From NCBI RefSeq assembly GCF_014284155.1, contig NZ_JACOFZ010000003.1:248001-312000 (forward strand): a stretch of 64,000 nt of DNA, read 5' to 3'. Numbering within the stretch: the first letter of the stretch is position 1; each line of letters starts with the position of its first letter. This document shows, one piece after another, positions 61,902-64,000 of this stretch. Below the pieces are notes generated by a model, which saw nothing but the letters and a program-made list of their open reading frames with translations, was not told where the DNA came from and did no database searches. A program made the translations under genes and the position numbers. This stretch comes from Affinundibacterium nitidum. GTDB taxonomy: Bacteria > Pseudomonadota > Gammaproteobacteria > Burkholderiales > Burkholderiaceae_D.

Positions 61902-62297
61902 TTAAACCGCCGTGCCTTCATACACTGTATAAAGTAATACCAGTGAGGTCAAGCCTATCGAAGTAAAGGTCAAAATCATACCTACCATACGGAAAATTAA
62001 CTTTTCTTTGAGCTGGCTCACGCCGTAGGCATGAATTAAGCGGCCCGCTAACAACAAAGACGCGAACACGTGCACTAAGACTCGTGAGTAAGCTTGGGAT
62101 TCGAGTAAAAATAAGAGAACTAAGGCCAAAGGCACGTATTCGGCAAAATTACCATGCACACGAATCGCACGATTCAGCGCAGCATCGCCGCCATCGCCTA
62201 AAGAACGACGACTTTTACGACGTAAATTAATCGTTCTAAAGCTAAGGAAAATATAGAACAAACCAAAAATTGCTGCATACAGAGGCAGGACATGCAT
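61902..62297 (-). CDS. MAPEG-family membrane protein (YecN-like)
   Basis: 131 residues, four helices. MAPEG landmarks: N-terminal LPLYAAIFGLFYIFLSFRTINLRR, then ALNRAIRVHGNFAEYVPLALVLLFLLE, and LLAGRLIHAYG. MAPEG proteins include glutathione-dependent enzymes; the bacterial function is unknown. Confidence 0.85.
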   Translation of the reverse strand: MHVLPLYAAIFGLFYIFLSFRTINLRRKSRRSLGDGGDAALNRAIRVHGNFAEYVPLALVLLFLLESQAYSRVLVHVFASLLLAGRLIHAYGVSQLKEKLIFRMVGMILTFTSIGLTSLVLLYTVYEGTAV

Positions 62298-62362
62298 TGG
62301 AACTCTCCTTCTGAATTAGGAAAGCCATTGTATGCCGAATTGGGTTCGAGGTGATCAAGTGA

Positions 62363-62764
62363 TCAGCTGCTGAGGCTGAAGCCTTCATCGATCCAGCCTG
62401 TGATGCCACCAATCATGATTTTCACTGGCCGCCCCAATTGCGCCAAAGCAATCGCGGCTTTCGTCGCGCCATTGCAATGGGGGCCTGCACAGTAAGTAAC
62501 GAACAGCGTGTCGGCTGGGTATTGGGCAAGTTTGGAGGCGATGATTTTGCCACGCGGCAAATTGATCGCGCCTGGGACATGGCCACGTTCGAACAAATTT
62601 GGGCCCCGCACATCTAGCAACACAAAGCCAGGATCGCCTTTTGCAAAAGCATCATGCACATCCCAACAATCGGTTTCGTAACGCAAACTTGAAGCAAAGT
62701 GTTCGATAGCGCTGGCGCTATCAGCAGCAGGTACGGTGAGTACGGAATTGGTGATCGAAGTCAT
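62363..62764 (-). CDS. Rhodanese-like sulfurtransferase
   Basis: 133 residues, one rhodanese domain: FVLLDVRGPNLFERGHVPGAINLP, then active-site loop TYCAGPHCNGA (Cys92, with a second Cys97). Thiosulfate or polysulfide transfer is likely. The CxGxxC loop is unusual and may form a disulphide. Confidence 0.88.
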   Translation of the reverse strand: MTSITNSVLTVPAADSASAIEHFASSLRYETDCWDVHDAFAKGDPGFVLLDVRGPNLFERGHVPGAINLPRGKIIASKLAQYPADTLFVTYCAGPHCNGATKAAIALAQLGRPVKIMIGGITGWIDEGFSLSS

Positions 62765-62953
62765 GCTGTTACCTTTTGAAGTGGACGGATGAAGATGAAA
62801 GTAGATCGCTATCGCCTGATAACTAAAGTCAAGCAGATAGGCAGTATTGTCGACTAGGTGCGCTTGATGTTACAGTGGCAGAAATGTCATAGTGCGGTAA
62901 GATATCGCCAAAGCACTTCTTGCTGCTATCAAGACCAAAGAGGAGGCCAACAG

Positions 62954-63922
62954 ATGAAATCAAGACCAGCGCATCGTGTGGTTGCACTCGCTTATGATCA
63001 ACTGTGTACCTTCGAGTTTGGCTGCACAGTGGAAGTCTTTGCCCTCGAGCGACCCGAGTTAGAGGTCGATTGGTATCGCTTCGACGTCTGCGCCGCTGAG
63101 CCCGGCAAATTGCGGGCGGCGGGTGGTATCACTATCGATGCGCCTTACACTTTGCGCCTGCTCGATCTCGCAGACACGATTATCATCCCCGGTTGGCGCG
63201 GTGCAGACCAAGCACCACCCGAAGCCCTACTCAAGAAGATTCGCGCTGCGTATCAACGCGGTGCTCGCCTGTGTACGATTTGTTCTGGCGTATTTGTGCT
63301 GGCTGCTGCAGGCATTCTTGATGGTAAAACAGTGACCACCCATTGGCGCTATGTCGACAAACTATCGCAACGCTACCCGCAACTGACCGTGAACCCCGAT
63401 GCGCTGTACATCGACGAGGGGCAAATCATCACCTCAGCAGGCTCTGCCGCTGGCCTCGATATGTTGTTGCACTTGGTGCGCAAAGATTATGGGGTAAAGG
63501 TGGCGAACCAAGTCGCGCAACGCTTAGTCATCCCGCCGCATCGCGAAGGCGGGCAGGCGCAGTTTGTGCCGCGTCCGGTGGCCAGTGATGAACGTGGTCG
63601 TTTAAGCCAGCTGCTTGATGATTTACGGCGCTATCCGGCCGCCCCCCACAGCTTGGCAAGCATGGCCGACAAAGCAGCGATGAGCGAACGTAGTTTGCAA
63701 AGGCATTTTGTCGAACTCACGGGCTTTACGCCCTACGATTGGTTGATACGTGAACGCGTGGCTTGCGCCAAAGATCTGCTCGAAAGTTCGGAACATAGCC
63801 TCGCCCGTATTAGCGAATTATCAGGGTTTGGCTCTGAAGAATCTTTCCGCCGACATTTTCGTCGTATTACCAGCACATCACCAAATCATTATCGCAAACA
63901 GTTTGCAACAAAATCAGCATGA
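62954..63922 (+). CDS. GlxA/FtrA-type AraC regulator
   Basis: 322 residues from ATG at 62954, preceded by AGGAGG. The N-terminal DJ-1/PfpI-like domain (about 5-200) has ICSGVFVLAAAG at its nucleophile elbow. Two AraC helix-turn-helix motifs fill residues about 220-322 (SMADKAAMSERSLQRHFVEL; LARISELSGFGSEESFRRHFRRITSTSPNHYR). Controls neighbouring genes in response to a small molecule. Divergent to the rhodanese gene. Confidence 0.92.
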   Translation: MKSRPAHRVVALAYDQLCTFEFGCTVEVFALERPELEVDWYRFDVCAAEPGKLRAAGGITIDAPYTLRLLDLADTIIIPGWRGADQAPPEALLKKIRAAYQRGARLCTICSGVFVLAAAGILDGKTVTTHWRYVDKLSQRYPQLTVNPDALYIDEGQIITSAGSAAGLDMLLHLVRKDYGVKVANQVAQRLVIPPHREGGQAQFVPRPVASDERGRLSQLLDDLRRYPAAPHSLASMADKAAMSERSLQRHFVELTGFTPYDWLIRERVACAKDLLESSEHSLARISELSGFGSEESFRRHFRRITSTSPNHYRKQFATKSA

Positions 63923-63965
63923 ATCGTTTATGCTAGACACTAACCCCACTCGATGAGAAATCACC

Positions 63966-64000
63966 ATGTACACCTTGTATATTGCCAATAAAGTTTATTC
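63966..64000 (+). CDS. Glutathione S-transferase-like gene (start only)
   Basis: ATG at 63966 then MYTLYIANKVYS up to the window end. This matches the usual N-terminus of small bacterial glutathione S-transferases (MYTLYIANKNYS...). Only 11-12 codons are seen. Confidence 0.55.
   Translation, partial: MYTLYIANKVY

Overview
The window looks like chromosome of a betaproteobacterium, most likely Burkholderiales and perhaps Oxalobacteraceae (Undibacterium-like). This is inferred from gene content only: a 1588-residue NAD-dependent glutamate dehydrogenase, an Oar-like TonB receptor, a LytS/LytTR signalling pair, a GlxA-type AraC regulator and a DUF1348/YHS/AhpD-like cluster. No rRNA, tRNA or CRISPR array was seen.

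Layout. 0-7.3 kb: a truncated YtrA-like GntR regulator, a DapA-family aldolase/lyase, a class-C beta-lactamase-fold hydrolase, several secreted or hypothetical genes, and a Phd/ParE toxin-antitoxin pair. 7.6-12.4 kb: NAD-glutamate dehydrogenase. 12.7-20.1 kb: a TfoX C-terminal-domain protein, a TonB receptor, and a LytTR regulator with two LytS-like kinases, one of which has lost its catalytic residues. 20.2-25 kb: an X-Pro dipeptidyl-peptidase-like enzyme and an NHL-propeller/M23 fusion. 27.2-32.8 kb: a LysR gene with a nearby decayed copy of its 3' half, plus lipoproteins and secreted proteins. 51.1-64 kb: a LysR regulator divergent from an AhpD-like/YHS/PNPOx-ferredoxin/DUF1348 cluster, a DUF4214 lipoprotein with five internal repeats, GNAT, MAPEG, rhodanese, GlxA-type regulator and the start of a glutathione S-transferase.

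The main feature lies between 26.3 and 51.1 kb: integron gene-cassette arrays without an integrase gene. Short, mostly unrecognised minus-strand genes are separated by about 57-124 bp sites with RYYYAAC...GTTRRRY ends and imperfect internal symmetry (attC). The arrays start, at their high-coordinate end, at three related attI-like modules at about 27.0, 36.0 and 50.9 kb. Each module has a conserved outward promoter candidate (Pc). Two of them also keep a LexA box. The flanking DNA, where a divergent intI would be expected, encodes no integrase. Array C (50.9 to 38.7 kb) has about 19 cassettes. Array B (36.0 to about 32.8 kb) has five or six, and array A (27.0 to about 26.0 kb) one or two. The first two cassettes of array C are identical 1531-bp units, each carrying an IS91-like Y2 transposase gene. 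The unit boundaries fall exactly at the cassette recombination point, so this looks like integron-driven duplication.

Other notable items are a REP-like palindrome family with at least six copies, a small inverted-repeat element with GGACTTACGC ends, a nonsense codon splitting a PNPOx-ferredoxin reductase fusion, and duplicated GNAT 3' ends bracketing a 3.9-kb segment.
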